64,000 nt of DNA from Saccharibacillus deserti (GCF_013618475.1 NZ_JABJVN010000007.1:214931-278930); one strand, 5' to 3'; numbered from the stretch's first letter, positions 1 through 9,738 are shown. Notes: generated by a model not told the origin, from the sequence alone. Translations and numbers: made by a program.

Positions 1-956
1 GCGTAACGCTGCTCCTCGGTCTCGATCCCGAAGCCTGCCGCCCGGTACACGCGCAGGGCGTCTTCGTTGAGCGCTTCGACGTCCAGCTCCGCATCGGCGC
101 AGCCGCGCGCCCGGATCTCCGACAGCGCCCGGTTCAGCAGAGCCGAAGCCAGGCCGCGTCTGCGATGCTTCGAGCGCGTCAGCACTTCTTCGATCTCGCC
201 CGTCTCGCCGTCCGATATCCAGTACATGAGGCTTGCGGCTGCCGTACCCTCCGCATGAATCTGAAGCATCCGCCAGCCGCTGCGCGACGACAGATCGCCC
301 AGTCGATCCGCCCCGATCGGCGTTTCCGGCCAGATCTCCATGTCCAGCGCCAGATAGTCATCGGCCAGTCCGCTGCTCAATACGTCATATTCGCGCCAGG
401 TGTAACCGTCCGGCAGAGGGAAAGCATTTGTAGCCCCCTCCGTGCCCACGGTTGCGTCGGCGTCCGGCGAGCGTCGCTCCGCGAATGCATGGCACATCCG
501 GTACTGCCGCTTCAGCGGCGAGAATTCCGGGCGCGAGGTGAAGTAACCGGTATTGGCCGCTTCTTCCGCGTAGTTGCCGAAGCCCAGCAGCGTGCCGTGC
601 GTATCGGGAAGAAGGGCTTTGAGTTCCAGCGCCCGGGCATGCAGAACCTCGTACATCGCGCCGAGCAGCTCCGTATCGGTTTCGCGTTCGGGCAGCGTTT
701 TTAAATTGAAAAAGATCCGGTGTTTGCTCGACGGTTTCGCCGTAGGCGGCATGGTGCTGAATACGTCCACCTGGCCTTTGGCGATGATCTTGTCGTCTTC
801 GAACGCGCAGTAGACGTTCGGCCAGTTCTCCGGTTCGCCGACCCACCAGAAGGTGACGCGCCGTCCTTCGGCCGTTTGATTGTAAAAGGCACCGAGTGCC
901 GGGAAGTCGCTTTCGCGGAAGCTTCGGATGGAATATGCAGAGCTATGGGTTTGCAT
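1..956 (-). CDS. GNAT family N-acetyltransferase, C-terminus beyond left edge
   Basis: This reading frame is open to the left window edge, so about 318 residues are visible and probably only a few are missing. The protein begins MQTHSSAYSIRSF, with a strong AAGGAGG ribosome site about 10 bases before the ATG at 956. The last 60 visible residues hold the acetyl-CoA binding signature of GNAT enzymes (RRRGLASALL) followed by the family's ALNEDALRVYRAAGF strand-helix segment. The N-terminal 200 residues look like a second, degenerate GNAT-like half, because the protein is about twice the length of a single GNAT domain. Members transfer an acetyl group from acetyl-CoA to an amine; the substrate cannot be read from sequence. 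It appears monocistronic. Confidence 0.85.
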   Translation of the reverse strand, partial: MQTHSSAYSIRSFRESDFPALGAFYNQTAEGRRVTFWWVGEPENWPNVYCAFEDDKIIAKGQVDVFSTMPPTAKPSSKHRIFFNLKTLPERETDTELLGAMYEVLHARALELKALLPDTHGTLLGFGNYAEEAANTGYFTSRPEFSPLKRQYRMCHAFAERRSPDADATVGTEGATNAFPLPDGYTWREYDVLSSGLADDYLALDMEIWPETPIGADRLGDLSSRSGWRMLQIHAEGTAAASLMYWISDGETGEIEEVLTRSKHRRRGLASALLNRALSEIRARGCADAELDVEALNEDALRVYRAAGFGIETEEQRY

Positions 957-1137
957 GGAAATTGAGCCCTCCTTGAGAATATCGGAATTCGCAGAATGAG
1001 ATTGCATCGAAATGGAATTCTCCTTTCCGGCGGGCAGCCCGCCTGCTTACAGTATGCTTCGGAAGAGAAAGGAAAAATGAACCGTTCTTGCGATGATCGG
1101 AATAATCGATCCGGGAAAGAAAAAGAATAAGCAAATA

Positions 1138-1173
1138 CGCGCGTCTGATTGCCTGGGGGCAAACAGACGCGCG
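1138..1173 (-). terminator. Nested hairpin, probable terminator for the oxidoreductase gene
   Basis: A 10-bp perfect stem (1138-1147 with 1164-1173) encloses a second 5-bp stem (TTGCC with GGCAA). On the minus strand it is followed by a T-rich stretch, and it lies downstream of the gene ending at 1333. It is less canonical than the other terminators here because the T-run is interrupted. Confidence 0.45.
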
Positions 1174-1332
1174 CTGCATATGAAGGGGAATTACGGTTGG
1201 AGAATCGAGCGCGACAGATCGTTTCGCTCATTCCGAATCCGGAATAAGCTTATAACCGGTAGACGGCGCGAGAGACGAATAGAGAACAAAAGGCCGATTG
1301 CCGGAATAGAGCCCAAAGCCGACTGTCAACCG

Positions 1333-3684
1333 TCAATCGTCGGCCCGGCGCAGCTCCGATAAGGCTTCCGGGTCGCGGTCGTATACTCGGATCTCGATCA
1401 GTTCCGCATACGGACTGCCGTTGGTCGCTTCGACGACGAGGCGTAGACTGCGGAGCGGGACGGGCTGCGCCAGCTTGTGGACGATTCGCCGGCGGCGGTT
1501 GCCCTGCCCGGAAGCGATCGTCGTCCATCCCGCGTTCGAATCCTGCGTGCCGTCCGCTTCGGCGGTTTCCAGCCGGTAATCTCGGACCAGCTCGGGAATA
1601 ACGTCGAAGTCTGTGCGGTGGTGATGCAGGTTCACCAGGTCTTCGTTCACGTCGTCGTTGAACGTCAGATGAATCTCGGCGACAGTCTGCGGCTCGTTCC
1701 AATCGAGCCGCAGCCAGGGTTGGACCGGCGGTACGGAAGCCGGCCTCGTACCCGGGCTGCCGCCGCCGTCCATCCGCTCCGACAGCCACATCTGCGGTCC
1801 GGCGAACGGCCGATGATAGCCGTTAATCGCGCGCTCCGGCGCATAAGCTTCCGTCGCCGATTCCAGGCGGAAGCAGAACGGCTTCCGCGCCAGGCCGCGC
1901 ATCTGCCACTCGACGACCGGCTGATTGTCGAGCCGGTCTTCCAGATCCTGCGAGACGCGCGCTTCGCCGCCGCGCTCGAAAGCCAGCACCCCGCTCAGCG
2001 GTTCTTCGGAGCGGTACAGACGTACGGCCGCATTCGCCCGTACGATCAAGAAAGCGTTGCGCGGCGTCTCCGGCCGCCACCGCAGATCGAAGCGCACCCA
2101 GTGCGCTTCGCCGCCGCCTTCGACGGAGACGGTCGCCGCCGCCCGCAGCGTATGCGGCACGTAGTTCTCGCCGCGGCCGGTGTCCCACAGCTCGGCCGTT
2201 ACCTCGGCGTCTTCGTCCGCCGACAGAAGCAGGGACACGCCGGACACTTCGGGGTCCGCCGGGAAGAGCAGGGCCGCGTCCCGGCTCAGCGGGTACGCTT
2301 CGCCCGGCCGCTCCAGCGCCAGGCGGCGCAGCGCGCCCGAAGCGCTCGCTGATGCCGAGCGCGCCAGGTCCGCTTCGTCGCCGCTGCGCGCTCCGACGAT
2401 CGAAGCCCCGCGCCGGATCAGCGTCCGGCGCAGCAGATCCGTATGCCGCGCGCGCAGCTCGCGCGGCGCCACGCCCAGGGCCGAGCACAGCGCGGCCCCC
2501 GTGCCCGCGGCCTCGCCGATGGCCGCGCAGGTCGCCATCACGCGCGTCGTGCCGAACGCGACGTGCGAAGCGCTGATGTTGCGGCCCGCCATCAGCATGT
2601 TGCTTACGTTCGCGGAATACAGCGACGAGAAGGGGACGTGGTACACGCCGTCCATGTGGTAATGCTTGGAGCCGCTGGCTTCGGCGTACATGCCCTGCGG
2701 CGGATGCAGGTCGATCGACCAGCCGCCGAACGCGGCGGCGTCGTCGAATTCGCGCTGCGCGACAATATCGTTCTGATTCAGCACGTAATCGCCGACGAAC
2801 CGCCGGTATTCCCGTTTGCCCGGCAGCGAACCGACCCATTCCAGCGTCAGGTTCTCCGCGCCGAACTTGCCGGAATTTTTGATATAATCCCAGATGCCGT
2901 AGATGACCGAAGCCAGTTCGTCGCGGATCATCTCGTTGTCGTGTACGGTATCATGCTCGCCGCCCCATTCGATCCACCAGTAATGGCAGCCCGAATCTCC
3001 GCTTCGAATCACCCGTTTGAGCGGAATGGACGTCTGCGAGATGTCTTTGGCAAAAGACGGCGGAACGAACTTCACCGGCCTTCCTGCGTCCTGCGTATAG
3101 AACAGCATCGTGCTGCCCAGCGTGATGCCGTCGGCGATTTCCGGCGCCCATTCTTCGTTGTACGTCTCCCGCGCTTCGCGCCCCAGCATATATTTCGCGC
3201 CCGCCAGAAAACCGACCAGCCCGTCGCCGGTGCAGTCCATATACACCTCGCTCTCAAAACGGATACGCCGCTCCGATCCCATCATCCAGCCGGTGACCGA
3301 GAGAATACGGCGTTCTTCTTCGGAGCCTTCCGCTTCGACTTCGTGCACGTCCGTGTTCAGGAACAGCGTGATATTCGGCTCGGCTTTGACCGCTTCCAAT
3401 ACCGTGAGATCCCACAGATACGGATTGCCTTCCGGGTTGCGGTACTGGTTCTCGACGAACAGTTCGCCCATGATGCCCGTTTCCCGCGCATAGCGGTTCA
3501 AGCCGTGGGCGGTCGCCCCGCAGACCCATACCCGCACTTCGCTGCTGGAGTTGCCGCCCAGCACGGGCCGGTTCTGCACCAGCGAGACCGTACGCCCAAG
3601 CCTGGCTGCGGCGATTGCCGCGCAGACGCCCGCAAGCCCGCCCCCGATCACCGTGATATCGCTTTGCACCGTTTCGTTTCGCAT
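1333..3684 (-). CDS. FAD-dependent oxidoreductase with C-terminal discoidin-like domain
   Basis: The 783-residue protein opens with a Rossmann dinucleotide-binding motif (VIGGGLAG, residues 12-19) followed by the NRPVLGGNSSSE segment typical of the FAD_oxidored (PF12831) family. The last 150 residues (WLRLDWNEPQTVAEIHLTF and onward) resemble an F5/8-type carbohydrate-binding discoidin fold. I chose ATG 3684 because AAAGGAG lies 9 bases upstream; an upstream in-frame ATG at 3738 lacks such a site. There is no signal peptide. It is divergent from an AraC regulator that probably controls it. Related proteins sit in carbohydrate-use loci, so oxidation of a sugar-derived compound is a reasonable inference; the substrate is unknown. 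Confidence 0.85.
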   Translation of the reverse strand: MRNETVQSDITVIGGGLAGVCAAIAAARLGRTVSLVQNRPVLGGNSSSEVRVWVCGATAHGLNRYARETGIMGELFVENQYRNPEGNPYLWDLTVLEAVKAEPNITLFLNTDVHEVEAEGSEEERRILSVTGWMMGSERRIRFESEVYMDCTGDGLVGFLAGAKYMLGREARETYNEEWAPEIADGITLGSTMLFYTQDAGRPVKFVPPSFAKDISQTSIPLKRVIRSGDSGCHYWWIEWGGEHDTVHDNEMIRDELASVIYGIWDYIKNSGKFGAENLTLEWVGSLPGKREYRRFVGDYVLNQNDIVAQREFDDAAAFGGWSIDLHPPQGMYAEASGSKHYHMDGVYHVPFSSLYSANVSNMLMAGRNISASHVAFGTTRVMATCAAIGEAAGTGAALCSALGVAPRELRARHTDLLRRTLIRRGASIVGARSGDEADLARSASASASGALRRLALERPGEAYPLSRDAALLFPADPEVSGVSLLLSADEDAEVTAELWDTGRGENYVPHTLRAAATVSVEGGGEAHWVRFDLRWRPETPRNAFLIVRANAAVRLYRSEEPLSGVLAFERGGEARVSQDLEDRLDNQPVVEWQMRGLARKPFCFRLESATEAYAPERAINGYHRPFAGPQMWLSERMDGGGSPGTRPASVPPVQPWLRLDWNEPQTVAEIHLTFNDDVNEDLVNLHHHRTDFDVIPELVRDYRLETAEADGTQDSNAGWTTIASGQGNRRRRIVHKLAQPVPLRSLRLVVEATNGSPYAELIEIRVYDRDPEALSELRRADD

Positions 3685-3912
3685 GTTCGCACGCTCCTTT
3701 TTCGGCTGTGCCGGATTCCGCCGCCGCAGCTTGCGCATAAGGCAGCCCGCGGCGGGTTAACCGCGGATTGGTTTTCCGGCATGTCTTTGCTTTCAGCATA
3801 GAAGCAGGAGAGAAGCTTTCGAATGCAGAATTACGGCGAGAGGCATATACTTTATTTCATAAGTCCGCGTAACCGATCTTAAACGGGTGCGGTTTGAACG
3901 GAGGAGAAACGG

Positions 3913-4878
3913 ATGAAGCTGAACGAACATATTCATTGGCGGAACAAAGCGCATTTCGATCTGGATGAAGACCGTTACGAAACGTGGACGCTGTTCGCGG
4001 TCGAAGAAGGGACGTTCCGTTTCGAGGTCGAACTGCCGCTTGAAGAGCCGGGAACTCCGGAAAAGCCGGAAAGGGAAACGGCGCTCCCGGGCTTTTCCGA
4101 AGCGGCACCGAATTCCGGTCCGCAGCAGGCGTCCGGCGGCCGGACGCCTGCTGCGGATGCTTCGCGCCCGGCCGCCGGTTTCCCCGAAGCGGCGAAGCTT
4201 CGCGCCGCTTCCCGCTGCGCGCCCGCGCTGCCTCTCGCCGGCGAAGCCGGCTTCGGCTCCGCCGTGCTGTGCCCGCCGGGCGGGCGGCTGCGCCGGCAGA
4301 CGGTCACGCCGCTTACGTTCCATTACGTCCAATTCGAATGGTCCGAAGAACAGGACGGTCCCTGCCCTTGGGTCCCGGGCCTGCTGGCGTTCGAAGATCT
4401 CCGCCGCCTGCGTTCGAACTACGCCCATCTCCGCGGGGCGGAAAGCGACGCTTCCTCCGCGGGCAGGTCCTGGACGCTGCATCTGGCGCTGGACCTGCTG
4501 CGCCTGCATCAGACCGAACGCCGGCGCGATCTCCGGCCGGGCGCGCGGTTCACCGAAGACGCGCTCATGGCCCGCGCCGCCGCCGAGATCGAAGCGCGAT
4601 TCGGCGCGCCGCTGCCCCTGGAAGCGTTGGCCGCGGAACTCGGCCTCGGTCCCGTCCAGTTTACCCGCCGCTTCCGGGCGGCGTTCGGCGAGACGCCTTC
4701 GCGCTTCCTGAAGTCGCTGCGGCTTGCGCGCGCCCGCCGCCTGCTCGGCGATACCGAGCTGACGCTGTCCGACATCGCCGAGCGCTGCGGCTACGAGAAC
4801 GGCTTCTATCTCAGCCGCGTCTTCGCCGCCGAGACCGGCGTATCGCCTTCGGAATACCGCAGGCGCCGCCGGATCTGA
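3913..4878 (+). CDS. AraC family transcriptional regulator with internal insert
   Basis: The 321-residue protein has two helix-turn-helix units in the last 105 residues, ending in the family signature (LSDIAERCGYENGFYLSRVF, then TGVSPSEYRR). The N-terminal part begins like a cupin-type sensor domain (MKLNEHIHWRNKAHFDLDED) but is broken after about residue 45 by a Pro/Ala/Gly/Ser-rich stretch of about 85 residues encoded by palindrome-rich DNA, after which sensor-like sequence resumes (LTFHYVQFEW). GGAGGAG precedes the ATG. It is divergent from the FAD oxidoreductase at 1333-3684 and is its likely regulator. Whether the insert disturbs ligand sensing cannot be read here. Confidence 0.88.
   Translation: MKLNEHIHWRNKAHFDLDEDRYETWTLFAVEEGTFRFEVELPLEEPGTPEKPERETALPGFSEAAPNSGPQQASGGRTPAADASRPAAGFPEAAKLRAASRCAPALPLAGEAGFGSAVLCPPGGRLRRQTVTPLTFHYVQFEWSEEQDGPCPWVPGLLAFEDLRRLRSNYAHLRGAESDASSAGRSWTLHLALDLLRLHQTERRRDLRPGARFTEDALMARAAAEIEARFGAPLPLEALAAELGLGPVQFTRRFRAAFGETPSRFLKSLRLARARRLLGDTELTLSDIAERCGYENGFYLSRVFAAETGVSPSEYRRRRRI
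4119..4157. repeat. 18-bp perfect inverted repeat inside the AraC coding sequence
   Basis: Arms 4119-4136 (TCCGCAGCAGGCGTCCGG) and 4140-4157 are exact reverse complements separated by 3 bases. Further GC-rich hairpins follow within about 110 bases (GAAGCGGC with GCCGCTTC around 4186-4212, and a GCCGG/CCGGC cluster around 4236-4260). All lie in the low-complexity insert of the regulator. Confidence 0.85.
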
Positions 4879-5105
4879 TTCAGCCGCCCGGATCTTTGTG
4901 CGGTCCGCGTTCGATCCATGCCGGAATTTCGCCCGATCATGAATAGAACAAATCTACGCATCCCGCTGACGGATATGCGCGGCCGCGTCGATCCGGTCGC
5001 ACATATCCACGCAATTTGAACCTTTTGCGCCGGCATCTCTGTTTCCCCGGACGCCGCGATGTATAATGAAGCCACACATCCCGTTCGCGAAGGAGCGAGA
5101 AGCCG

Positions 5106-7019
5106 ATGAATCCAGGGTCCGAATTCCGCCGGCCGCGCGGGGCTTACCGCAGAGCGCTTGTCCCGCAGAAATTGAAGCATCGTCTGTTCGCCGCGTTCGT
5201 GCTGCTGATCCTCGTGCCGTTCGCGCTGCTCAACGTCTACAATTACCGTCAGATCGAACGTGTCGTCGAAGAGAAGATCAGCCGGCAGAGCCGCGATCAG
5301 TTGGTCCAGCTCAACCGTACGCTCGAAGACCAGATGAGTATCGCCTACAAGACGCTGATTTTTCTCGAACAGGATTCGTCGGTACGCAGTGTGCTTCAGC
5401 AGCCGCAGGCCCGTTCTTCGCTCGACAATCAGGCGCTGATCGAAGAGAAATTCAAATCGCTGGGCAACAGCTTTTTCCTCTATAACCCTTATGTTTACTT
5501 TACGCTGCTGGATTTTCATGAGAGCGTTTACACCTCTTACGCGCCGAGACTGCAGCTCGAATACGCGCCTTACCGCGAACTGTTCGCTTCACAGTTGGGA
5601 GAAGGCGGGGAGAGTACGGGAGCGTCTTCCGCCCCCGCCCCCGCCGCCCCGGACGGTCTTTATTACCGCTGGGACCCGCGCGACGAAAATAATATCCTGC
5701 GCGAGATTTCCTCGGTGCCTTATCTGCTCTCGCTATACGCCTATATGCGGGATGCCGGCGGAGAGCCTTACGGTTTGGCGAGAATCGGGATCGATTATTC
5801 GTCTTGGTTCCGCTCCGCGCTCAAAGACATGCCGGGCAGGCAGGATTATTTCCTGATGACCGGCGGCGGGGAAGCGTTGGCGGCTTCGCCGCAGGACGCT
5901 GCGCTGACCGACCGCGTCGTCCGGCAGATTCGCGAAGGCGGCGACCATGCTTACCTGACCGACCGAAAATCCGGCATGCTGGTCAATTACGTCTATATCG
6001 AATCGCTGGATTGGTACATGGTCAGCCGGATTCCGCTGAACGTGTTGTTCGCGGAAATCTCGGAACTCAAGAGCCGGTATTTCCTGACTTTTTACGGGTT
6101 AACCGCGGCATTCGTCCTGTTCGCGTTCATGATCTCGTCGGCGTTCACGAAGCCGCTGTCGCTGCTGCAGACCCGGATGAAAGAAGCCGCGAGCAAGAAT
6201 CTGCGCGTTCGGATCTCCGAAGAGCGCAGCCGGGGCGAAGTGCTTGAGCTGACGCGTACGTTCAACACGATGCTGGACGATACGCATGAGCTGATCCGCA
6301 AGCTCAAAGCCGAAGAACGGCAGAAAGAAGCGGTGCGCGTGCATATGCTGCTGGCGCAGATGAATCCGCATTTTCTGCTCAACACGCTGAATACGATGAA
6401 GTGGAGCTCGATCCGCAGCGGCAGCGACGATATCACGGAGATGTGCGTAGCGCTCGGGAAGCTGCTGGAAGCCAGCTTGAATTCCGAAGTGGAACTGATC
6501 TATCTGAAAGACGAGATTGAGCTGGTCCAGGCGTATCTCCATATTCAGCGGATGCGCTACCGGGATTCGTTCGGCGTCACGTGCGAGTTCGACGAGGAGT
6601 TGGAGTACGCCCTCGTGCCCAAGCTCAGCTTGCAGCCGCTCGTGGAGAACGCGATCCGGCACGGCGTGTCGCCTTTGCCCCGGCGCGGCGAGATCGCGAT
6701 CCGCATCCGCCGGGAAAACGGATCGCTCGAGCTTGAAGTGGAAGACAACGGAGTCGGCATGGAAGAATCGCGCCGGTCGAAGCGGAGCGGGGAGCGGCAG
6801 GGCATCGGCTTGTCGAATCTGCGGGAACGCCTTCAACTGCTGTACCGGGGCGAAAGCGGGCTGGAGATCGAAAAACGCAGCCCGGGCACGGCGGTGCGCT
6901 TCCGTATTCCTTTCCTGCTCTCGACCCCTTACCGTCCGGGCGGCGAACCGCCGATCCGAACCGAATTCGATGAAGAAGGAGGCGACAGCCGTGTGGACCG
7001 TGCTGCTGGTGGAAGATGA
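5106..7019 (+). CDS. YesM-type sensor histidine kinase
   Basis: The 637-residue membrane kinase has a first membrane helix at about residues 20-42, a large extracellular sensing region to about 320, a second helix at about 325-345, a HAMP linker, then the His_kinase (PF06580) box NPHFLLNTLNTMKW with phosphoacceptor His422. The ATP-binding half has the N box (PLVENAIRHG) and G box (EVEDNGVGM). The ATG follows GAAGGAG. A TATAAT at 5062-5067 is a candidate -10 without a convincing -35. The next gene, a YesN-type response regulator, overlaps its end by 29 bases, so the two are translated together. The locus context says it senses an extracellular carbohydrate. Confidence 0.93.
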   Translation: MNPGSEFRRPRGAYRRALVPQKLKHRLFAAFVLLILVPFALLNVYNYRQIERVVEEKISRQSRDQLVQLNRTLEDQMSIAYKTLIFLEQDSSVRSVLQQPQARSSLDNQALIEEKFKSLGNSFFLYNPYVYFTLLDFHESVYTSYAPRLQLEYAPYRELFASQLGEGGESTGASSAPAPAAPDGLYYRWDPRDENNILREISSVPYLLSLYAYMRDAGGEPYGLARIGIDYSSWFRSALKDMPGRQDYFLMTGGGEALAASPQDAALTDRVVRQIREGGDHAYLTDRKSGMLVNYVYIESLDWYMVSRIPLNVLFAEISELKSRYFLTFYGLTAAFVLFAFMISSAFTKPLSLLQTRMKEAASKNLRVRISEERSRGEVLELTRTFNTMLDDTHELIRKLKAEERQKEAVRVHMLLAQMNPHFLLNTLNTMKWSSIRSGSDDITEMCVALGKLLEASLNSEVELIYLKDEIELVQAYLHIQRMRYRDSFGVTCEFDEELEYALVPKLSLQPLVENAIRHGVSPLPRRGEIAIRIRRENGSLELEVEDNGVGMEESRRSKRSGERQGIGLSNLRERLQLLYRGESGLEIEKRSPGTAVRFRIPFLLSTPYRPGGEPPIRTEFDEEGGDSRVDRAAGGR

Positions 7020-7947
7020 AGTCTTCGTGCGGGAATCCGTGCGGGAGATTATCTCGTGGGAAGAGTTGGGCTTTCGGGTTATCGGGGAATCCGGCAACGG
7101 CGAGGAAGCGCTGGATATCATCCGCCGCGAACGGCCGGACCTGGTGCTGTCGGATATCGTGATGCCGGGACTCGACGGAATCGAACTGCTGCGGCGCGTC
7201 CGCGCCGAAGGGGTGCGCAGCAAATTCGTTATGCTGACTTGCATGGGCGAATTCGAATACGTGCGGCAGGCGATGGAGTACGGCGCGTCCAATTACATTC
7301 TGAAGCTGTCGATGAGCGTCAATTCGCTGCGGGACACGCTGCGCAAGGTAGGAGCGGAATTGGCCGAATCGGACAAGGCCGGCGGCCAACGCTTTGAGCC
7401 GGCGGCCGATCCCGGCGCGGCAGCCGAAGGAAACGCCGCGGCGTTCGGCCTGCGGAATCCGCCGGCAGCGGAAAACCGTTCCGCTGCCGAGCCTCCCGGT
7501 CCTTCCGATCCGACGGAGAGGTTCGGCCTCGAACCGGGCGCTTTGGCGGAAACGGCGGCGGGTCCGGGCGACGGGGAGCGGCCTGCGGATCTCGGCTTGT
7601 TCCGTCTCTACGCGGAGAGCGATATCGCCCATCCCGAAGTGCGGCGCATCGTGGAACATATCCATGCCCATTACGAGAGCGATATCACCGTCAAGTCCAT
7701 GTCCCGTTACGTGATGATGGGCGAGAATTACGTCAGTGCCCTGTTCAAAAAGAAAACCGGCCATACGCTGATCCATTATCTGCACGGCGTGCGGATCGCC
7801 AAAGCGGCGGAATATCTGCGCGAGACCCGGCTGCCGGTGCACGAGGTGGGACAGCGCGTAGGCTTCGCGAACGACAACTATTTCATCAAGATTTTCAAGC
7901 GCTGGACCGGGAACACGCCCAGCCAATTCCGGCATCGTCCGAACTGA
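6991..7947 (+). CDS. YesN-type response regulator, AraC output domain
   Basis: The 318-residue protein has a receiver domain (acidic E8/D9, phosphoacceptor D55 in LSDIVMPG, T in VMLTCMGEF, K in YILKLS), a variable Ala/Pro-rich linker at about 130-205, and a C-terminal AraC DNA-binding domain ending TGNTPSQFRHRPN. The proline that normally follows the conserved lysine is leucine, as in some YesN relatives. I chose GTG 6991 because AAGGAGG (6976-6982) sits 8 bases upstream; ATG 6970 would place this site inside the gene. The start lies within the 3' end of the kinase gene. It probably activates the downstream transporter genes. Confidence 0.92.
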   Translation: MWTVLLVEDEVFVRESVREIISWEELGFRVIGESGNGEEALDIIRRERPDLVLSDIVMPGLDGIELLRRVRAEGVRSKFVMLTCMGEFEYVRQAMEYGASNYILKLSMSVNSLRDTLRKVGAELAESDKAGGQRFEPAADPGAAAEGNAAAFGLRNPPAAENRSAAEPPGPSDPTERFGLEPGALAETAAGPGDGERPADLGLFRLYAESDIAHPEVRRIVEHIHAHYESDITVKSMSRYVMMGENYVSALFKKKTGHTLIHYLHGVRIAKAAEYLRETRLPVHEVGQRVGFANDNYFIKIFKRWTGNTPSQFRHRPN

Positions 7948-8093
7948 AGCCCGGGCTTCGAGACGATTCGGTTTCTGCGGCGGCAGGCGCTTTTCCCGCC
8001 TTTGTATGGAAGAAAACGATGCGCCGTCGACAGGTTTGCGTCCATGAACTTCACAGATTTCTTAGGTCCGAAACGTGGATATGTGGCTAAAAA

Positions 8094-8107
8094 AGAAAAC
8101 GCTTCCC
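8094..8107 (+). promoter_or_regulatory. cre-like catabolite control site
   Basis: AGAAAACGCTTCCC matches the Bacillus CcpA consensus TGWAARCGYTWNCW at 12 of 14 positions and lies 56 bases before the solute-binding protein start, where repression by glucose would be expected. Confidence 0.5.
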
Positions 8108-8163
8108 TGATACATTGAAAAGGAAAAGCCGCAACCACTTCAAGTTTTAGGGAGGTCGAAATC

Positions 8164-9522
8164 ATGAGGGGTCAATCGATGGGACAAACCGCGACCGGCA
8201 TGAAGAAAAGATGGGGAGCCGCGGTATCGGGTCTGCTGCTGGCATCGCTGCTGGGCGGATGCGTTGGAATGGGCGGAAACCAGCAGGCGACGGGAGCGAG
8301 CGGAGAAGCGGGAGAGAAAGCGGAAGGGCCGGTCAAGCTGACGATGTGGGGCGGCGTGCCGCCGGAAAACGGTCCGCAGCAGGTCGTGGACGACTGGAAC
8401 GCGGAGCACCCGGACATCCAGGTGGAATACGTGCGCTACGTCAACGACGACGACGGCAACCTGAAGCTGGACACGGCTCTTTCGACGGGGCAGAATGTCG
8501 ATCTGTTCGTCAATTACGCCATGTCTAACCTGGACAAGCGAACCAAGTCCGGCGTGGCGCTGGATATGGCGGAGTTCGCCGATTACGATATCGACAAGAT
8601 GATCGGCGAAGAAGCGGCATCCTGGAAGATCGGCGATAAGTATTACGGACTGCCGACCACGCGGAACTCCACGTTCGTCGCGCTGAACGCGGACGCGCTG
8701 GAAAAGGCCGGCCTGCCGATTCCGCAGGAGTGGACTTGGGACGAAGCGCGCGAATACGCCCGCAAACTCAAAGAATCCGGCTTCCGCTACGGGCTGGTGC
8801 AGCATATGGCTTCCTTCTCCGATCCGCTGGATTCAGCCATGGTCGCGGACGGCTATACCAAGCAAGACGGCACGTCGAACATGGACGATCCGCTCGTCGG
8901 CAAATGGTTGGAAACGCTGAACGCCATGATGAAAGAAGACGCCTCCACGCCGCCGCTCGGCGAGCAGCTGACGTCGAAGATGCCGGTGGAGAATCTGTTC
9001 CTGGGCGGCGACGCGGCGATGCTGAACATCGGGAGCTGGCTGCTGCGCAGCTCGAACAACCAGAAAGACTTCCCGCGCGACTTCAAGATCGCATTTGCTC
9101 CGGTGCCCCGTCTGATGGAGAACGCGGACGATTACACGACCAGCGGCGGCGTGGGCGACATGATCTCGATCAACGCCAAGTCTGCGCACAAGGAAGAAGC
9201 CTGGCAGTTCCTCAAATGGTACGCCGACGGAGGCATGATGCCGATGGCGCCGGGCGGGCGGATTCCGGCGTCGAGCGCCGCCGACCGCGATGAAGCGCTC
9301 AAGCAGATGCTCGGCGATCAGGCAGCCACCTACGATCAAGCTTCGTTGGAGTACGTCATGTTCGGCAGCGGAATTCCGACGTTTACCCGCGAACTGTCGC
9401 AGGAGATGGTCGACATGCGGGCGCAGGAATACGAGAAATATTTCCTGGGCTCGCAGACGGTCGAGCAAGCGACGGCGAACATGGTCAAACAGCATAACGC
9501 CTGGCTGAAAAAAAGCAAATAG
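8164..9522 (+). CDS. Sugar ABC transporter substrate-binding lipoprotein
   Basis: The 452-residue protein has a basic N-terminus, a hydrophobic helix and a lipobox (LLGGC, Cys33), so it should be a membrane-anchored lipoprotein outside the cell. The rest matches family 1 extracellular solute-binding proteins (VKLTMWGGVPPENGP near the start of the mature region, LNADALEKAGLPIP, and the GGRIPASSAA hinge region). GGGAGGT precedes ATG 8164. The ligand is probably an oligosaccharide. It is followed by two permease genes and lies behind a YesMN pair; no ATPase gene is present, so a shared MsmX-type ATPase encoded elsewhere is expected. Confidence 0.93.
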   Translation: MRGQSMGQTATGMKKRWGAAVSGLLLASLLGGCVGMGGNQQATGASGEAGEKAEGPVKLTMWGGVPPENGPQQVVDDWNAEHPDIQVEYVRYVNDDDGNLKLDTALSTGQNVDLFVNYAMSNLDKRTKSGVALDMAEFADYDIDKMIGEEAASWKIGDKYYGLPTTRNSTFVALNADALEKAGLPIPQEWTWDEAREYARKLKESGFRYGLVQHMASFSDPLDSAMVADGYTKQDGTSNMDDPLVGKWLETLNAMMKEDASTPPLGEQLTSKMPVENLFLGGDAAMLNIGSWLLRSSNNQKDFPRDFKIAFAPVPRLMENADDYTTSGGVGDMISINAKSAHKEEAWQFLKWYADGGMMPMAPGGRIPASSAADRDEALKQMLGDQAATYDQASLEYVMFGSGIPTFTRELSQEMVDMRAQEYEKYFLGSQTVEQATANMVKQHNAWLKKSK

Positions 9523-9580
9523 CGTCCGGCTGCCGACGGGAAGCGGCGGGGCATTCGTGAAAAGGTAAGCTCATGCCAGA

Positions 9581-9618
9581 AAAGCGGCGATGGAACAAAT
9601 CCATGCGCCGCTTTTTTT
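9581..9618 (+). terminator. Hairpin with T-run between binding-protein and permease genes
   Basis: AAAGCGGCGATGG pairs with CCATGCGCCGCTTT (one bulge) and is followed by seven T. Position between a binding-protein gene and its permeases fits a partial terminator that keeps binding-protein mRNA more abundant. Confidence 0.75.
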
Positions 9619-9738
9619 CTTGGTCCCGACGCGCAAATGAGTATTTCTGTGACATGAATCAAGGGGTTCTGTTCCTTCCGGGCTCCGGCCGCGAGGCCGT
9701 ATGCTTAACGGGAAAACAAGCGGAGGAGTTGAGAGTCG

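Noticed and set aside
2443-3801. Plus-strand 452-codon frame over the FAD oxidoreductase
   Set aside because: It is antisense to a clear oxidoreductase and lacks domain signatures.
5016-5067. TTGAAC paired with TATAAT as a promoter for the first kinase gene
   Set aside because: The hexamers are 40 bases apart; only the -10 is retained as a weak candidate.
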